Assembly (NCBI RefSeq): GCF_900187185.1
Contig: NZ_LT906465.1
Span: 1,116,001 to 1,180,000, forward strand
From: Chryseobacterium taklimakanense
GTDB lineage: Bacteria; Bacteroidota; Bacteroidia; Flavobacteriales; Weeksellaceae
Direction of reading: 5' to 3'
DNA: 64,000 nt
Positions 62,421 to 64,000 of this stretch are shown in pieces; position 1 is the first letter of the stretch, and each line of letters opens with the position of its first letter. The notes below the pieces were generated by a model. It searched no databases. It was not told where the DNA came from and worked only from the letters and a program-made list of their open reading frames with translations. The position numbers were made by a program, and so were the translations under genes.

Positions 62421-63124
62421 AACCTCAGTGCAGATTCCAGGGCGAGTTCCATCATTGTTCTCAGCGCACGTTCCCTTTCATCGGCAGAAATTTGTTCACG
62501 CGTTGGGATAATATCAGAAACTGTAAGTATTGTGGCCGCATTTTTCCCAAGGAACTGGGCATTGGCAAACAAAGCGAAAGCTTCCATTTCCACCGCAAGG
62601 CAGCTGTATTTTGTGGCAATTTGCGGCACCTCAGCACTTTTTCTGTAAAAAATATCGCTGGTGTGAATATTTGTTGGAATTGTTTTTAAACTTAATTCTT
62701 TCGCGGTATGACTGATGACGTCAAACAGATTGCCCTGGTTTGAGATGATTTCCTCATCAATCTCCCAGGCGAATTTAGCGTAAGTACTTTCACTGGCAGC
62801 ATTTTCAACATTAAGAATATCAAACAGTTTTAGCTCCGGCGTATAAGCACCGCAGGTGCCGATTCTTACTATATTTTCAACTTCATATTCAGTATAAAGT
62901 TCATAAGAGTAGATGCCAATACTCGGAACGCCCATTCCGCTGGCGCCCACGGTGATTTCCTGTCCTTTGTACAGACCTGTATAGTAAAAAATATTCCTGG
63001 TCGTGCTTACTAGTTTTGCATCAGTAAGGTAATGATCTGCTATGAATTTTGCTCTCAAAGGATCTCCCGGCTGAAGTACTGTTTTGGCGATTTCCTCTTT
63101 CTTGGCACTGATGTGAACGCTCAT
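62417..63124 (-). CDS. deoD: Purine-nucleoside phosphorylase, DeoD type
   Basis: A 235-residue hexameric nucleoside phosphorylase for purine salvage. VLQPGDPLRAKFIADHYL at the start binds phosphate. VSTTRNIFYYTGLYKG, GVPSIGIYSYEL, RIGTCGAYTPE, and YSCLAVEMEAFALFA with the catalytic LTVSDIIP match DeoD. It is a single-gene unit with a promoter at 63147-63174. Confidence 0.96.
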   Translation of the reverse strand: MSVHISAKKEEIAKTVLQPGDPLRAKFIADHYLTDAKLVSTTRNIFYYTGLYKGQEITVGASGMGVPSIGIYSYELYTEYEVENIVRIGTCGAYTPELKLFDILNVENAASESTYAKFAWEIDEEIISNQGNLFDVISHTAKELSLKTIPTNIHTSDIFYRKSAEVPQIATKYSCLAVEMEAFALFANAQFLGKNAATILTVSDIIPTREQISADERERALRTMMELALESALRF

Positions 63125-63146
63125 ATCTTTTATTTAAAATTCATAT

Positions 63147-63174
63147 CAAAGATAAGAAAATACCTTAGGAACAA
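63147..63174 (-). promoter_or_regulatory. Promoter of deoD
   Basis: On the minus strand TTG (63172-63174), a 17-base spacer and TATCTTTG (63147-63154) form a complete -33/-7 promoter, 22 bases before the ATG. The TTG box shares bases with the T-run of the terminator of the gene upstream. Confidence 0.7.
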
Positions 63175-63177
63175 AAA

Positions 63178-63197
63178 ATCCCGCTGTTACGCGGGAT
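63178..63197 (-). terminator. Terminator of the lipoprotein gene
   Basis: A 7 bp perfect stem (ATCCCGC/GCGGGAT, loop GTAACA on the minus strand) is followed by TTTTTTG. It lies 21 bases after the lipoprotein stop. Confidence 0.8.
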
Positions 63198-63218
63198 CGA
63201 TATTTAAATGATTTTTGG

Positions 63219-63731
63219 TTAAAGTTTTCCAACCTTAGAATCGTCGATGTTGTAATATTTAATCACTTCTTCATAGTTTGAATAATCTACATTTGCCCTG
63301 CCCGTCGCAGCTGCCGGAACAAACACCACTCTGAAAGTCTGGTTATTCAGATAAGAATTCTTGAATGCCGCATTCTGCGCTGCAATATCAATATTTCCAC
63401 CGGCATAGATTGCAAAATCCTGTCTCGTGAAATCAAAGTCATAATCCAATTCGCCTTCCGGGAGAAATAAAGTTCTTGGTATCTGCTGCCAAACTGCATT
63501 GGCTCCATCAACACCGGATTTTCTGTATACCAAAATAACATCGGTGGACGGGATTGCATTGAACGACTTGCTGATGACATACTTGCCATTAACACTCTGG
63601 AAGCTCGCCGTAAGGTCATATACTAAAGGATAGGTATCATTATCTGGGGAATCATCTCTGCTATCAGAAGTACAGCTTACAACCAGGAATCCCACCAACG
63701 CTATCATTAAAAAGGAAAACAGTTTTTTCAT
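63219..63731 (-). CDS. Hypothetical lipoprotein
   Basis: A 170-residue lipoprotein: MKKLFSFLMIALVGFLVVSC gives a lipobox Cys20. A short acidic linker (TSDSRDDSPDND) follows and the rest is beta-rich (YDLTASFQSVNGKYVISKSF, VILVYRKSGVDGANAVWQQI, FRVVFVP). No domain recognised. The frame is open further upstream to 63776, but ATG 63731 begins exactly at the signal peptide. Single-gene unit with a terminator. Likely surface or outer-membrane lipoprotein of Flavobacteriia. Confidence 0.85.
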   Translation of the reverse strand: MKKLFSFLMIALVGFLVVSCTSDSRDDSPDNDTYPLVYDLTASFQSVNGKYVISKSFNAIPSTDVILVYRKSGVDGANAVWQQIPRTLFLPEGELDYDFDFTRQDFAIYAGGNIDIAAQNAAFKNSYLNNQTFRVVFVPAAATGRANVDYSNYEEVIKYYNIDDSKVGKL

Positions 63732-63824
63732 TGTTACAAAATTTAGATTGTTAGTACCGGCAATTATCCAAAACAAGTGCCAAAGATTAAGATAAGTTAA
63801 GAGCCGACAAATCTTTAAATATTG

Positions 63825-63832
63825 TATTTTTG
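63825..63832 (+). promoter_or_regulatory. Promoter -7 element of the gene at the right edge
   Basis: TATTTTTG matches TAnnTTTG and lies 22 bases before the ATG at 63855. No TTG at the expected upstream spacing was found. Confidence 0.5.
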
Positions 63833-63854
63833 TTCAAAGGACAAAATTTAAAAT

Positions 63855-64000
63855 ATGAGATTAAAAATGTCAGTGCTGGTTTTAATTTTATCCATAGGAT
63901 TAAAATCAGCTCTTTACGCACAATACAAACCCAACAACCTGACTGCTGAAGATGAAAGAAAAGCACAGGCATGGGTAAGCAAAACTTACAGTTCTCTTTC
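63855..64000 (+). CDS. Exported glycoside hydrolase-like protein, truncated at window edge
   Basis: The first 48 codons of a gene cut by the window end. A signal peptide (MRLKMSVLVLILSIGL, cut near ALYAQ) is followed by LTAEDERKAQAWVSKTYSSL. This resembles the start of flavobacterial GH3 beta-N-acetylhexosaminidases, in which a short linker precedes EEKIGQLF-type sequence. Only the start is visible, so the family call is tentative. Confidence 0.55.
   Translation, partial: MRLKMSVLVLILSIGLKSALYAQYKPNNLTAEDERKAQAWVSKTYSSL

Overview
The window looks like chromosomal DNA of a flavobacterium, most likely a member of the Weeksellaceae (Chryseobacterium, Kaistella or Epilithonimonas type). The reasons are moderate GC content, several promoters of the Bacteroidetes form TAnnTTTG, frequent TTG starts, and family types common in that group (FabV, GxxExxY, SMUG2-like, DUF4292, DUF4254, M16 and M1 exported peptidases). 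This is inference from content; no rRNA or tRNA is present to test it.

Positions 1-26877 (all minus strand) are a Wzx/Wzy-type surface polysaccharide locus. Transcription runs from capD/wbpM and the export pair wza-wzc, through a UDP-GlcNAc(3NAc)A pathway (wbpA, lhgO, wbpE, wbpD, wbpB), the flippase, a polymerase, two glycosyltransferases and an exported beta-helix protein. It continues through a sugar amidotransferase with HisH/HisF-like partners, a UDP-L-FucNAc pathway (fnlA, fnlB, fnlC) with a second polymerase/ligase-like gene in it, a WbuB-like transferase, a WbpV-like reductase and two phosphoglycosyl transferases. The predicted repeat unit starts on a D-QuiNAc or D-FucNAc residue and contains an L-FucNAc or amidino-L-FucNAc residue and a diacetamido uronic acid. 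The most striking point is an L-2-hydroxyglutarate oxidase gene translationally coupled inside the WbpA-B-E-D module, where it could regenerate the 2-oxoglutarate that WbpB reduces.

Positions 27174-29350 hold a SMUG2-like glycosylase and about 1.3 kb of diverged 65-75 bp repeats split by a GxxExxY (PD-(D/E)XK-like) gene, with a truncated second copy of that gene at the far edge. Positions 29351-40210 (minus) are a phenylacetate catabolism cluster (paaE, A, B, C, D, G, H, I, Z) invaded by a REP-associated transposase, a four-helix-bundle gene and low-complexity repeats, including perfect 34 bp inverted repeats around paaA.

Positions 40446-54917 hold clpB, an exported M43 metalloprotease, an M1 aminopeptidase, fabV, an SDR reductase, a YoeB-type toxin-antitoxin pair, a structured intergenic element, an M16 peptidase, a YhhN protein and a dihydroorotase. 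Positions 55108-62420 (plus) are a cell-envelope and housekeeping run: flippase, dut, a sugar nucleotidyltransferase, a DUF4292 lipoprotein, a degenerate-LytM EnvC-like protein, tatA, DUF4254, a small lipoprotein and ribA. The window ends with deoD, a lipoprotein and the start of a probable GH3 gene.

Starts were moved to internal ATGs where the longest reading frame began at TTG inside a repeat, promoter or neighbouring gene.
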